Assembly: GCA_030374805.1 (NCBI GenBank)
Contig: JARGSG010000015.1
Span: forward strand, 868,001 to 932,000
DNA: 64,000 bases
Direction: 5' to 3'
Origin: Gracilaria gracilis
Taxonomy: Eukaryota; Rhodophyta; Florideophyceae; Gracilariales; Gracilariaceae
In this document: piece by piece, positions 10,301 through 21,755 of the stretch
How positions within the stretch are numbered: position 1 is the first letter of the stretch
How the letters are laid out: each line of letters begins with the position of its first letter
Program-made: the position numbers and the translations under genes
Notes under the pieces: generated by a model
What the model was told of the DNA's origin: nothing
The model's input: only the letters and a program-made list of their open reading frames with translations
The model's database searches: none

Positions 10301-12908
10301 TCTTGAGTAAGGGCACATAGAGGTTCAGAGTGGCTGACTGATGTGCTCTCCACGCCGCCTACACGCATGAACATCGAGAACGGCCAGGATCTCATCCTTG
10401 CTATTGCGGAGAGAGTAGTTCTCACATCTGATCTGCATGTCTCCGTAATACAACCGGACATATTTGGAGGGTTGAGTGAAAATGACAGACGTCTACCCTT
10501 CAGATGGAAGAAATTTCGAAGGTGGACTAAGACAAGAGCAGTTTGTAGACCGGCGCAATCCATGGCAAAAGCTGGAGTTTTAGGTTTCAGCGATGATTTC
10601 GAAAACGCTGAGATATCATTGCCTGATTCGCTTGTGCCAGACCATGAAGCTGCTCCCCGACGCCCGAAAACTAAGGAAGCGTTCAACAAGGTTAGGCAAG
10701 AACGTCGTCGAGCTTTAGCCAGAGTGAAAGATTTTCTGCATGTCGAAGTACAAAACGCAGTCAGGTTCGACAATAAGAACTATTTGCATGAGGTCCTGAG
10801 TAGATGGGATGCCGTGCATGACCAACGATACCTCATATCACCCTTCGCCGACTGCTTTGTCGATAAACAGGGCAAGCTAAACCACGGATCGAAGTCAAGG
10901 TTTTTAAAGTTTACTCTGAGGGATAATAGAGAAATTGTATACACGATGAACCAGATAAAGTTTCCTGCTCAAGGAAATGAAGACCCACATGGAAACGTGG
11001 CCAGCAACATATACGAAACTTTGATGATCCCATACTACTCTACCCAGCTGGAGGTAATGAACTCTCTGCATTATAGGGGGCGTACTGGTCATAGGGGAAC
11101 TTCATGAACGGAAGTGATAATCGGAAAGATGAAGGCCGTCGTGGGAAAATGGATTTGTGGCAAGTGCGGCTCTGCATTGAGACAAATACCCCTTCAAATT
11201 GATTATTTTACCTTGTTGTTGCCGCAGAAAGCCGCTGAAAAGAGAAGAAAAGACTATTGCAGATTGATGGGTATTGAGGATCTGCACTGGAGTCAAAAAA
11301 AGGACAAAGAAGAGATTGGATTTCTCAATGAACTGAACGTTCATTGGAACTCTCTGATTACATGCAGGACCCGGAAGGACGAGTTGGCATGCCTTTATTT
11401 GTACTGCGAAGCTGTCGCTGCTTTTGAGCTGCTTGATAACGGTAACCGTAACTGTAGTGTGTTCCTTCATGGAGGCGCTTTTGTTGTTCCGACATGTTTT
11501 AGTGCCAGCAATCCAGAGGACCTAAAACCATCCCGAGCCTCTGCCTGTCAAGGAGTCTCGGATTATAGAGCTACGATGGTACTATCCAGAAATATGGGAA
11601 GTGATACCAGCTCATATGGCATTTTTACCGTGCCTCGGTTTAGGTGTTTAGTGTTTCAAACAAATGGACCATCATACATTGGAGGCACTGACATCAGACA
11701 TGGAGAGGCTGAAACTCGATTTGTGTCTGTCATGGTTGAGTACATAACTCCAGCGATATCTCGCATGAAGAACGTGGAGGATACTATACTAGTGTTTGGT
11801 AAGAAGGCAGGACATACGCTTCACTAGGACTTCTGCAATTCTCTGATACTGACGATGATACAGATATTTTCATGATACTCCTCTGTAATCCTTCCGTACA
11901 GAACCGAAGAGTATTGCAAGTACTGAAGGACTCCATCTATGACGTAAATGCTGCATTAGAAGCTTCAAATTCTGATGACACTAGCGGGACTACTATTACG
12001 TTAATGTATTGCCTGGCGGGTTGCGGTTTCTCTTCATCGTTATATGGACTGTCGAACCAATCCGTCTGGGATCCGTTCTTTTTATATCTGCAGCACGGGT
12101 GAACTTTGGATGGCATAGCAAGGAATGAAATGGATGCAGCTGATGTGTTTTACTGTTTCGTATACTTGGCGAAGCATGGAAAGTCAATGATTGGAACCGA
12201 AGAAGAGTTGAAAGAAGTAATTATGAATGGCTTGCAAAACGATTCTGTGGATGGATATGAGGTATGCAACGTCAGGAAAAAATTCTTCATCTCATAGCAC
12301 GAGGTCGGGTCTCGTAGGTGGCGGATGGATGTCAGAAGATTTGTTCAGATATTACCAAATCTGCAATTGATTTGGTACCGCATGTTCCACAAATAACGCT
12401 GCAGGCACGCAGAGCGGCTTTCATAGTAGAGCGGTACTGGGCGAGCGCCAACAAGCGTGATCTTACCAGTGACAGAGTTGGTGGGTTTGCAATCAAATAC
12501 GGATACGACTCTGACGGGGCTGTTATTATCGACCTTGATCGAGATTTATTAGAGATACAAAAGAGCATTAGAAACGTTCTAAGGCACTGCACCTGCAATA
12601 TGTATTGTTCCACGCGAAAGTGTTCTGGTTTCAAGACTTCGTGAAGCTGTATAGGCTGCGGCTGCAACCAATATCACTGTCAGAATAGAGACGGCGGACA
12701 CGTGAGACCAGATCAACTACGACCGAAAGCACAAGCAGGAAACCACAGAGTTATGGTTTCACCTGGAAGTATGGACTCGATCACTGTTGGTGAAGAAGAT
12801 ATTGAGAGCGAGAGCCATGAGAACCATTCCCTAAAAAGCTCTACCATGTACGACGTAATTGATGCAGGCCAGTGCATGGAATCAGATATGTTTGAAGACT
12901 GCTTCTAA
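7383..12908 (+). pseudogene. Relic of a large unclassified repeat polyprotein with C-terminal cysteine cluster
   Basis: Plus-strand frames at 7383-7694, 8240-8523, 8672-8980, 9371-9805, 9802-10320, 10343-11107, 11114-11827, 11872-12297 and 12318-12908 are colinear and separated by stops or frameshifts. The order of weak motifs fits a family of repeat-encoded polyproteins known from many eukaryotes. These are a segment reading LNAMGLYLSYN (about 8407-8440), a segment with ITLMYCLAGCGFSS (about 11995-12035), VCNVRKKFF (about 12265-12290), and a final cysteine cluster C-x-C-x3-C-x4-C ... C-x2-C-x-C-x4-C-x-N (about 12587-12690, interrupted by TGA at 12642) resembling tesmin/CXC repeats. The assignment comes from motif memory, not a search. 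No terminal repeats were located. Confidence 0.35.
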
Positions 12909-13504
12909 TGCACTTCAACTTTTGTAAGGAACGGGTGCCAAACGAACATTAACCCCTATGTTCGTCTATTTCTGCACTTGTTAGGGCACAAACGGAGTTT
13001 TAGATGTTTTATGCCGTTACTGAATGTTTTCAGTGGTCCATTGGAGCGAAAAAGCACCTTTCAGATTGCAGTATGTGACTATTGACCGCCATAGTATGTT
13101 TGAGAACTGCGACACTGCCCACACCTGATCTCTTTCCTGCGTATGGTTACGATCCTCACCAATGAGTGCGACAAAAGCCTTAGATGTTCGTAATGCAGAA
13201 TTCGGAGGCCTTGAAAGAGTGAAAACGTAGTGATTCTGACATGGTAGACAGTCGGAAACGTACGGTCTTAGACAGAACAATGTGGGTTTTTATGGACCCA
13301 AATGCGGTTGCTCCATGTTTTGAGCAGTATTGCAACTCGTAAAACTTCAACAAGGAAGCCAGAAGCCACTAATAGAAGAAGAAGGTCCAACGCCTTCCAT
13401 TCAGTTTCCCTCTGCGATTCGTTTTCTACTTGACAGGACGGGAGGTCGCCAAGAGCCTCTTGGTTACAATACCTCAAACAAATTATTGGATTGATTCCAA
13501 AAAA
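12909..13504. other. Stretch without a recognisable gene
   Basis: Short frames on the minus strand only, with no known motif. It lies between the polyprotein relic and the broken 3' end of the copia pol relic, so it includes the junction of the two. Confidence 0.3.
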
Positions 13505-16246
13505 TGTGCCTAATTTGCGACATAGTCTTCGATTTCAGGATAAATGTTTTCAAGTTTGAAGCTGGTCACTGACTGGTTGGTGAAGAAAGACAGCAGAATC
13601 AGTTTTCTTGATAGAGACACATAGGTAAAGGTCGGTACTTCTCAGATCGCTAACATCGTAATTAAGTGAAAGTCGCTGCTTAGTCCATGAGGTGAGCTCA
13701 GATGGTCCAAAAATACAAATGTCATCAACATAAGCTAATACAATGACGATGTCGTTTTCACGAGTATATGTAAACATACATGGATGAGACACTGCTTTTA
13801 CAAATACTATTGATATTAAATACGAAGATAGATTCTGAAAACAGAGTCTGGGGGCATCACATGTTCCATATAGAGACTTCAATAATTTGACGACAAGGCC
13901 ATCAGGTTCCAAAACACCTGGTATCTTCGGAAGTCGAATCCAGATTGGACTGTCTTCGGGAACTGTAGCGTGTAAGAACGCGCCTTTGATGTCAACATGT
14001 TGGCGATCGCAATTATTAGCAATTGACACAACCAGGATAAGTCGGAAAAGTTCGAAATTGAGAACTGGGGCATACAAATCTGATTTGTTGCAGTCGACCT
14101 GAGAGTTTCCTCTTGCGGCAAGACGGGCTTTGAAACGTGAGGGTACACCGTTCTGATCTCGCTTTAGTTGAAGTATTATACCAGAAGGAATCGGTTGTTC
14201 ATGGTTAGCGTCAGCATCAACGTAAGTTCCATGATTTTGGATTGTATCAAACTCTTTCTTGATACCTTCCATTCAGAACGACGCTTCTGGAGATTTCAGA
14301 GCCTGTCGCAGAGTTGGCTCGTCTCCTGTGCTGATTTGTAATGTCATTGCTTGGGCAACGGGACAGAAGGCTGTATCTGCGTTCTCGTCAAAGTCGGAGA
14401 GATATCTACCGATGTCAGGGTCATACGTAGAACTCTTCAACAGATAGTGCGATAAGGATATGAGTAGAGAACTAGTACCGTCCACCCATTCAGAGAAGTC
14501 TGCGTTTGGAATGCTGAATTCCGGGCAATTATTACCAGTTTCAGGGCAATTATCGGCGTCTTCCTGAATATTGGGAGCTAGATTGTTGAGAAGTGACAGT
14601 CCTGGAAATTCTGTCTCAAAGAAACGAACAAACCTTCGTTCGAACGACTCCTTCAGAGATAAGGACTCAATACATTCCATCTTGAATATGTCCAAGATTT
14701 ATGCCTTCTTTAAGCCTAGAATCTATTTCACGAAGCTGACTTTCGTTGTACAGGACCAGTACGCGGCATCCAAAGGCTTTGAGGTGCTTTGAATAGGAAG
14801 GATACTCGTTAAACAGTGTCATATACGAGATGTGGTTCGTTCTAAGATGTTTGGCAATATTGCCAGCATAAATTACTTGTTTCAAAGCATAGTTCCAAAA
14901 TTTATTTGGAAGTTTGGCATGATTGAGGGCGGCTCTTATAGAACCCTGTAAAACACCTACGTAACGTTCAGCTAGTCCGTTCGAAGACGGTGTCTTCGCA
15001 CTGGTGTGAGACGTGTCGATGCCAAGTTTTTCAAAATGCTCTTTAGCACGGTAAAATTCCTTTCCACCATCGGAGTGCAGGGAAACAGCATTTTACGCAG
15101 ATTGACGTTCAAACCAGTTCTTGAAATTGATAACGTGTTCGGATGCTTCTTCTTTGCTGTGAAGAGGTTTCCCATAAAGAAAACGACTGTGCTCATCGAC
15201 TATGATTAGATATTATCGATGGCCACCGTCAGATAGGGTCTAGGCTTCCGTTACATCAGTATGTAAATGATCAAGCTGCGTTTTTGAGGTTAGAATTCCA
15301 GTAAAAGACTTACGGAACTTTCCCATCGTGCACAGTATGCAACTGGTTTTGAATTCCCGTTAGATTGGAAGGAGATTTTTTTGAATCATGTTAGTGATAT
15401 CCTTCTTCGATATGGCATGAGCAAGTCTTGAGTGCCAAACAGTGACCTCTGAACTGGCGCATAACAAGTCCGAAACTTCAGAGTTCCTGGAGCAGACATC
15501 GATTTTTGTGATACTGTCTGATTCAGGATCAGAATTACGTTCCTTACCAGAGTAGTTGTCATTAGCATCTGACTCAGTTGTGGCCTCAGATTGACTAGAA
15601 TCAGATAAATTGGTTGCAACATCTTGAATTCTGGCCATCATTGCACGACTGGTGCCTGCATTTTCCAGAGGTAGATTGGACTTTTGAAGTCTTCGGAGAG
15701 GTAATATAAACCATCTGGGTTTTTGGGAGCGGAGCTTATTACTTTGAACTCATTTTCAATGTCAATGAGAAGTGCGACGTCTGGGAAGAAGCGAACTGCG
15801 ATACCTTTAGACGTTAATGCCGGAATGGAGAGCAAACTCATAGCGAGGTCAGAAGATGCGAGTGTGCTGCTCAAGGAGACAGAAGTTGTTATCCCATTAT
15901 GGTTCCAATACACACTTCGAGGGCCTTGTTCAGAGGTAATAATGGTAGAGTCATGCCTAAGAGAGATTGGGACGTGAAAAGACTCAGAATCGGTTAGGTT
16001 CGAAGAGTCAGGAGTGAGATGCGTGGTGGTCCCCGAATCCAAAATCAGTTGTTCAAAAGGTTGGGCTTTTGCCATCATAGCCCTTGCAATGGCTGCTCTG
16101 TTGCGAGTTTGCCTGTTGTTTGACGCATTGTTATCCTTCTGTTTGTCCTTCTTTTCTGCTGACGTTTTGGTCTCATTATTTTTTGAGGAAGTACTGCTGT
16201 CACTTTCTTTCAGATTGAAACTGGGTTTAGGATTACGAGGGTTCAA
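13505..16246 (-). pseudogene. copia pol relic: protease, integrase, reverse transcriptase (5' and middle part)
   Basis: The pieces are colinear on the minus strand. The aspartic protease core reads LILDSGTTTHLTPD (in 15638-16246). The GAG-pre-integrase segment has VWHSRLAHAISKKDI (15360-15641). Integrase remains (14667-15310) include a frame with LFNEYPSYSKHLKAFGCRV, and an acidic linker follows (14273-14695). Reverse transcriptase (13550-14272) has GIILQLKRDQNG, FKARLAARG, HVDIKGAFLHA, VKLLKSLYGT and the catalytic YVDD (LAYVDDICIFG). The frame breaks near 13550, just after the RT thumb (VFLHQPVSD), and RNase H is missing. The left-hand copia piece (5093-6355) begins near the same point, so the two could be one element split by about 7 kb, though they overlap by some 10-20 codons. 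Confidence 0.75.
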
Positions 16247-16911
16247 AAAACAGTTTTCCGTATTCTCTCCCCCTCGTTTACAAATCCCATAACGTGGGCT
16301 TGCTGAAGATGATCACTCGCTGCGATGATTTGTCAGAGATAGTGTCTCATCCAACAGTCTAGAAGACACTGTGTCCCATGTTACATTTTCAGATGGGAGT
16401 GTTTTGATGGCGGCACAAACAGGAGTTAAAGCTGATGCAGAAATTGATGAGACTAGTAGGGCGACCGAAAGTTCTTCTGGGAGTTTTGCGTCCATACTCG
16501 CAAGCGGTTTCACAATTCCGGCCATCTTATCGATATGTTCGCCCATATTTTGATCGATATTGGTGTACCGAAGAGTAAAGAGTTCACACATTTTTGCAAT
16601 ACGAAATGCTGTTGATATTGATGCATATCTGTCATGGAGGCGTTTCAGCATCTTGAGGGGCTGTCTAATCTCGGATTAAACAACACGTAGTGCTGCATTG
16701 GATAGGGCGGCGACAATAATACCACTAGCCATCTTCTCGTTGTAGTCGAACTCCTTGCGCTCATCGTTGTAGCTCGAAAAGGGATTACGGGTCTGGTGGA
16801 GAACATTCCCATTGCCTTTGGCGTCACATGCAGCTTCGATTCTGAGACGCCAAAGTTTGTAATCGTCCTTTGCGTCGAAAGGCTTAATACGAATTTTATC
16901 GTTGTCCATCA
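16247..16911 (-). pseudogene. copia gag relic
   Basis: The likely start is MMDNDKIRIKPF (ATG at about 16911), typical of copia gag (KPFDAKDDYKLWRLRIEAA). The frame meets a stop near 16676 and continues as a second frame (16313-16651) with the helical capsid part (LRYTNIDQNMGEHIDKMAG). A degenerate zinc knuckle follows around 16255-16300 (ICKRGGENTENC, where the usual first Cys and the His are replaced). The gag start lies 65 nt after the primer binding site. The element would encode the nucleocapsid; this copy is inactive. Confidence 0.6.
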
Positions 16912-16975
16912 TTGACGAAGATGGAGAGGAATGAAAGAAAAAGGAACTGCAGTAGACACAGTAGTGTATAGCAAA

Positions 16976-16989
16976 CTGGGCCCATAACC
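16976..16989 (-). other. Primer binding site matching the anticodon arm of initiator tRNA-Met
   Basis: The plus strand reads CTGGGCCCATAACC. The minus (element) strand therefore reads GGTTATGGGCCCAG directly after the LTR end at 16990. The plus-strand sequence is the anticodon stem-loop of animal-type initiator tRNA-Met with its CAT anticodon, not the 3' end of a tRNA. Drosophila copia and yeast Ty5 are known to prime from such a half tRNA. Position, orientation and spacing relative to the LTR and gag all fit a primer site. Confidence 0.7.
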
Positions 16990-17196
16990 TATTAGACAAA
17001 GAGATTGGATGCGAAAAAAGAGTTGTCTTGGAGGTGGAAGTCTCAACGACTTCCCCCATGAGACGTTTATATAGACAGAGATAAGCTAATGTAGATTAAA
17101 ATTAAATGGTCGTAAAAAACCATATTCAAACTACGACCATACAAATCATCAATGACAAACAACAAGAATCGAATGTAAGAGGTCGTAGTGCCGACG
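16990..17196 (-). repeat. LTR copy 2 of the same copia family
   Basis: It aligns with 4885-5092 end to end (on the minus strand CGTCGGCACTACGACC at the start, GTCTAATA at the end). The primer site at 16976-16989 abuts it, which makes it the 5' LTR of the gag-pol relic at 13505-16911. On its other side lies the 3' end of a second copia pol relic (IMTKAQ, about 17270-17290), so it can also be that element's 3' LTR. Confidence 0.65.
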
Positions 17197-18534
17197 CCCG
17201 CATATCGGTGAACAAGATGAAGGCGTAACACTCGTACGTCGTTTGCAGACGACACCTGCCTCTGCGCCTTGGTCATAATATTTGCGCGCATCTAGTTGGA
17301 AGGTCCGTGCTGCACAGCTATGGTCTTGTTATCAACGTGATGGCGTAGACAGTGATGGCGGAGGTCGATATATTTCCTACGCTTGGTGGCACCTGCATTC
17401 AGTGCGGCTGCAACGTTAGCTTGATTATCAAAGATCATTGGAGTTGGCGCCACGCCGGCGTGTGCACAGTGAAGTCGAAAAAACTAAGAATGCGGCGAAA
17501 CAGCACGGTATTACGCGTAGCGGCCGTTGCCGCAATATACTTAGCTTTGCATGTTGATAGAGCAGGTACGGTTTGTTGCTTTGAAGACCATTCAACCAGG
17601 CGGTCATAGAAAAGGTGTGTAGTGCCAGATGTAGATCGTCGATTAGCGGAGTTCCCAACGAAATCAGAGTCTGGAAAAGTGGTGAGCGGGTTTTTCGTGC
17701 ATTGCCATGTGTTGGTTCGGGGGTAATGCAGAACGTACTCTTGCGTGCGTTTAAGATAGCGTGCCACTGATTTTAAGTGTGTCCAATGTCTTTCTGTAGG
17801 AGCTGTCAAAGCCAGTGGTAGTTTCGATGTGGCAAATGCGATATCAGGTCTGGTGCAGTTTGCAAGCCATCGTAGGCATCCTACTACCTTGCAGTCTTGA
17901 CTTTTGGACTTGGTAAACAGGATGTTATTTTCCTTGGGTGGGTGATAACCGAGCTTGGATGTGAAAGGGTGATGTTTGCCATTAGCGTTTTGACGCCCTA
18001 GTATTTGCAGTATCTGTTGGACCGTTTGTGGCTGTGATATTGAGACTGAGCCATCTTTATGAGTGTTGATGTTCCATCTGAGGTATTTTTTGGGCGTACC
18101 CAGTCGTTTGGTAGTCATTTGATATCGTATTTCTCGCGAAGGTTATTGAGGATGTCATCTATGAGAATTTCGTGCCTGGCTGTTTCGATAAAATCGTCGA
18201 TACTAACGCAAATAGTCGTGTATGTATTGTAGTTGTTCCGTTTGATAAACAGGGCGGGGTCGTCTTCAGATTGTACAAATCCGTGCTTCTTCAAATATTT
18301 CCTTGCTTGTGATAGGAACGTGTGGCTAGTGGTTGGTGTTCCATATAGGTTGAGTAAGAGCTGGCCATTCGGCGTCTGGTATTTATGAGTTCCATCGAAT
18401 TCTGGATGTTGCTGAAAGAGCTGACTGAAAGAGGCTATTTGAAGAGGTTGAAGACATGTTGGCAGATTGTCAGCATAAAATGCAAAATGCATTCCTTGCC
18501 AGCCTTTGTACAGTTTTGTGGGATTATCACGCAC
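17197..18534 (-). pseudogene. Second copia relic: end of reverse transcriptase and RNase H
   Basis: On the minus strand 18115-18534 holds an RT piece (NLYGTPTTSHTFLSQARKYL; the YxDD motif is changed to VSIDDF). 17435-18118 holds the RT to RNase H connection (YLRWNINTHKDGSVSI, CTRPDIAFATSKL, LKSVARYLKRTQEYVLHYP, STSGTTHLFYDRLVEWSSKQQ). A shifted frame continues to the end of RNase H (KYIDLRHHCL, then IMTKAQ at about 17280). The 5' half of the element is missing beyond 18534. The protein differs clearly from the pieces at 5093-6355 and 13505-16246, so it is a separate insertion or lineage, although it ends at an LTR of the same family. Confidence 0.7.
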
Positions 18535-18998
18535 GTTTAGAGTTTTAAATAATCGTATAGTAATTTATCTTTTGTAGCTGTACTTCAGTGCTTTCAAGCA
18601 GGCTGGGAGAATTTTGAGGACTAAGAAGTGCTACATTAATATGCAATCAACGGTCAAAAAGATTTTTACTCCAAAAGTTGAAAGGTAATAATTTTTTTGG
18701 TTAAAAAGGGTATGTTGCGTTAAAGGCTCTAAAAGAACGACAGTTTTGTCGTCAAGAACGTAACATGCTTTAAAATAATTGCTGATCGTCAGAGATAAAT
18801 TATTGTTTTGACATGTATTGATAGCCGTCAAAATAGAAACGTTAACAAAAAAACCTCTGCGGAGCTTTGTCTTCTTGTGTCATTGAGACCGAAGCGAGCA
18901 ATTTGCCGTTAGCGTCTTGCAAAGACGCGACGTGAACGCCGGGCTATCTGATCGTGGCGTCCGCATGTTCAGTACAAAGCTGAGCATCATTCTGCGTA
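18535..18998. other. AT-rich stretch without a recognisable gene
   Basis: No supported coding frame. It is the flank between the truncated copia relic and the left end of the pogo-type element. The last two bases (TA, 18997-18998) are the target duplication of that element. Confidence 0.4.
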
Positions 18999-19559
18999 AA
19001 GGTACTACCCCCTCTAATTTGTCCGGGATCCCTTTACGTTGACTAGACCGAAAAGTGGAAAATTTTAACCCAAAATCCCGAAAACCCCCATCTTCCTCGT
19101 CAAGAACCTAGAGCTTCTTGTGCTTCTAATTTCAATTCAGCTCCCCCGTCACGCTTTTGGGGTTCAAAAACAGTCAGGGGCGAAACACTCAACAGATACG
19201 TACCTAAGGAGCCCTTCCTGGGCCAAAACAATGGTTCAGTTGTGTGGCTAGAAACAAAAACTTTCCATAAAAGAGATGATTGGATTTTCTTTTCCCACGT
19301 GCTGCAGCCACATCAATAAAGATAGAGTTACAATTCATTCTTTTACGTTGTCTAAAAGATATCGACGAGCCCAAAGGCAACGATGATGCGTAACCCCGAT
19401 GCGAAAGAGCGATGCGAAAGCGCAAAGCGCAACGAAAACTACCAGAATACAACAGAATCTTCCTTCTTTGTCCGAAATGACGTTCACTATCGACAACTTC
19501 CCTCGTAGCTCTCATATTGCAGCAGTCCTTCTGATCCATTTGAACCGTTCTCAATGCCA

Positions 19560-21015
19560 AGAACCAGAGCCAAAATATCCGAGTTCTATCGCCTACAGTG
19601 AGCTTTCGAGGCGTACAGCGAAGGAGCGCGAGCAATCGATGCAGCACATTTGGACAAGCTGAAGAAGTCTACTTTCCTCTACAAATTCAAACACCGTGAT
19701 CGCATTCTTGCAACGTTTGATGATCCAAAACGCTACAGGGCCCCGCATCTGGCAGGTGACGAAGAGCAGCTCATCGTCGAGCTTGTTCAGCGATATGCCG
19801 ATCGTGCGCATCTGCATGAGAACAATGACGTTTTGGATGCCGCGTAAATTATAGTGAGCCAACTCTCAAGTTCCCGGCGTGAGCGATTGCCCTTCAAAGA
19901 TAGTACGCCAGGTAAAAAGTGGCTGAAATTGTTCCCGAAACGTCATGGTGATGCTATCAAGCTGGGACGGCCCTACGTGCAAGAGGCAATACGTTGGGTG
20001 GCAACCAATGGCGATGCTTTAACGACTCATTCTGCAGAATTGAGAGGATTATCGACGTTAATGGCATTGAATGCTCTTGTATCTTCAATCTGGACGAATG
20101 CGGTAAGACGAACAACAGAAAAATCAATGGAAAGATTCGCAACAAGACTTGGGGAAGAAGTTCCGAACGTGGAATTGATGGCGAGAATCCGCATGTTGCT
20201 GTTTTCTTCAAAAACGTACATCGGGTTACCATGTTGCCTGTCGTTTGTACAGATGGAAGCACTCAGCCGCCATTTTACGTGATTCAAGGTTGCCAATCGC
20301 CCATCGCACAATCTGCCTCGGAGGTCAAGAAATACAAAAAAAACTCGCCGACTGCCTTCCAAAAGAAGCAGTTTTTACGACGAGAAGGGAACTGGCCGGT
20401 GTTGACAAATACCACTTCGTTCGTTGGGCAGAGCAATTTGTACAACATATATCCCATCTGAAGGCCAATGACCGCAAAGTTTTGCTCGTCTATGACGGCT
20501 ATAGAAGCCACATCTCCCTTATGGCCCTATAAATCCTGAATAACCACATTGTTATTGCTTATGTTCTGCCTTCGCACACGTCTGCCGCAACCCAGCCATT
20601 GGACGTGAGCTTGTTCAGACCTTTCAGTATTCACCTCAACAGTATAGCAGGAGCTGCCGCAGCACCTGACAGCACAGAATTAGATGTCTTTGTCTTCCTC
20701 AAGCTCGTCATACGTGCCTAATATCTCAATTTTATCCCAATGAATATCATCCGAGCATTCAAAAAAGCTGATATCTGGCCTTTGAATCCAGCGAGACAGC
20801 TTTCCGTTCCACGCCCTGCTGATGACACCAATCCTGGACGTATGATAGGTGTTGTAGAGTTAGAGAAGCTCATGGAAAAACAGAAGTTGATTCGCGACGG
20901 GTTTAAACTACAAACCGTGGTTCTCTCTCATGGCTGGATCGACACGAGTATGGGTATGAGCGTAGCTCCTGATGACGCCTATGAAGCTAATGCATGTAGT
21001 ATAATGAGACCTTAA
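19560..21015 (+). pseudogene. pogo/jerky-type DDE transposase pseudogene
   Basis: Colinear plus-strand pieces fit a CENP-B/pogo transposase. The N-terminal helix-turn-helix region is near 19560-19847 (LDKLKKSTFLYKFKHRDR). The CENPB-type domain has GKKWLKLFPKRHGDAI (about 19910-19955). The catalytic core has the first Asp in IFNLDECGK (about 20085-20110), the second Asp in VLLVYDGYRSHIS (about 20480-20520) and then LPSHTSAATQPLDVSLFRPF (about 20565-20625), which matches the LPPHTSHxxQPLDVxxFxPLK block. The C-terminal block is IIRAFKKADIWPLNP (20743-20790). At least three frameshifts or stops are present. The catalytic residues survive, but no single frame joins them. Confidence 0.7.
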
Positions 21016-21084
21016 TGGGTTGGTACCGCGTGGGCCTATTTGTGTGCCGTGCTGGCCGCACTCCACCCAATTGGTATTCTCTAG

Positions 21085-21119
21085 TTTCTAATTTCTAATT
21101 TCTAATTTCTAATTTCTAG
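21085..21119 (+). repeat. Tandem repeat of TTTCTAA, five units
   Basis: Four perfect TTTCTAA units and one TTTCTAG unit in a row, inside the pogo-type element just after the transposase relic. Confidence 0.85.
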
Positions 21120-21141
21120 TTTAGTTTAGCTTAACATTGCT

Positions 21142-21222
21142 GGCCCATGACAGTAGGTCATGGGTGCAGCCGATGACGTCATGCCCGCATGGGAGATCGG
21201 CGTCGGTGCACCTTGTATATAT
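21142..21222 (+). promoter_or_regulatory. Promoter-like segment with a perfect CRE palindrome and TATA box inside the pogo element
   Basis: A hairpin with arms CCCATGAC and GTCATGGG (21144-21164) is followed by ATGACGTCAT (21173-21182, the ideal bZIP/CRE site) and TGTATATATT (about 21214-21223). The spacing of an activator site and TATA box suggests a promoter, possibly the remnant of a solo LTR, firing towards the frame at 21510. Confidence 0.35.
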
Positions 21223-21509
21223 TGCGGTGCACATCGCCTTCCCCCTCGGGTATTGTGAAGTCAGGCACAACTAGGGCAGTAACTATACCATCTTGGTCAC
21301 TTGCTACTCTATTACTATTCAGGTTTTACCACGCGTCGACGTCTACTACCGTACATTTACACGGTCTAGACTAGTTGCCCCGCCGTTTGCCCCTGCAGGT
21401 TTCAGGTGCCCTACTACCATATTGGTTGTGTGTTTTTCCCCTTTAGGTTGAGCCATCGCGCGCTCCTTCTACCCGGCGGACCCCACACTTTATCGGTATT
21501 TGCACGACA

Positions 21510-21755
21510 ATGCGTGAGCGGCAACATCAAAAGTCTCGTACTTCTGCCGCTAATGCTGCTCGAGACGCCTTCAAAAAAACCAAGGAAGTTGCAATGGTAG
21601 AGTCCAAACGCGCTCAAAACCAAGCTTTTGCAGTGTGGGCTTTGAATCATCGTCGCATCATATAAGACGAATCCGCAGAGTGGGAGATGCCGCGTTCTCT
21701 AGCAGTTCGCCGTGCTATAGCAAAGCAACGAACTCAAGGAAAGACTGACCAGTAG
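21510..21755 (+). pseudogene. Short basic frame of unknown function inside the pogo element
   Basis: An ATG at 21510 opens 51 codons rich in Arg, Lys, Gln and Ala (SAANAARDAFKKTKEVAM) to a TAA at 21663. The same frame then continues for 30 codons (AVRRAIAKQRTQGK) to a TAG at 21753. Read through, it would be a helical, positively charged protein of about 81 residues. It is not part of the transposase. It could be a second element gene, a captured host exon, or chance. Confidence 0.25.

Noticed and set aside
21142-21400. Definite solo LTR inside the pogo element
   Set aside because: It has promoter-like motifs, but I could not find matching ends or a target duplication, so I list only the motifs.
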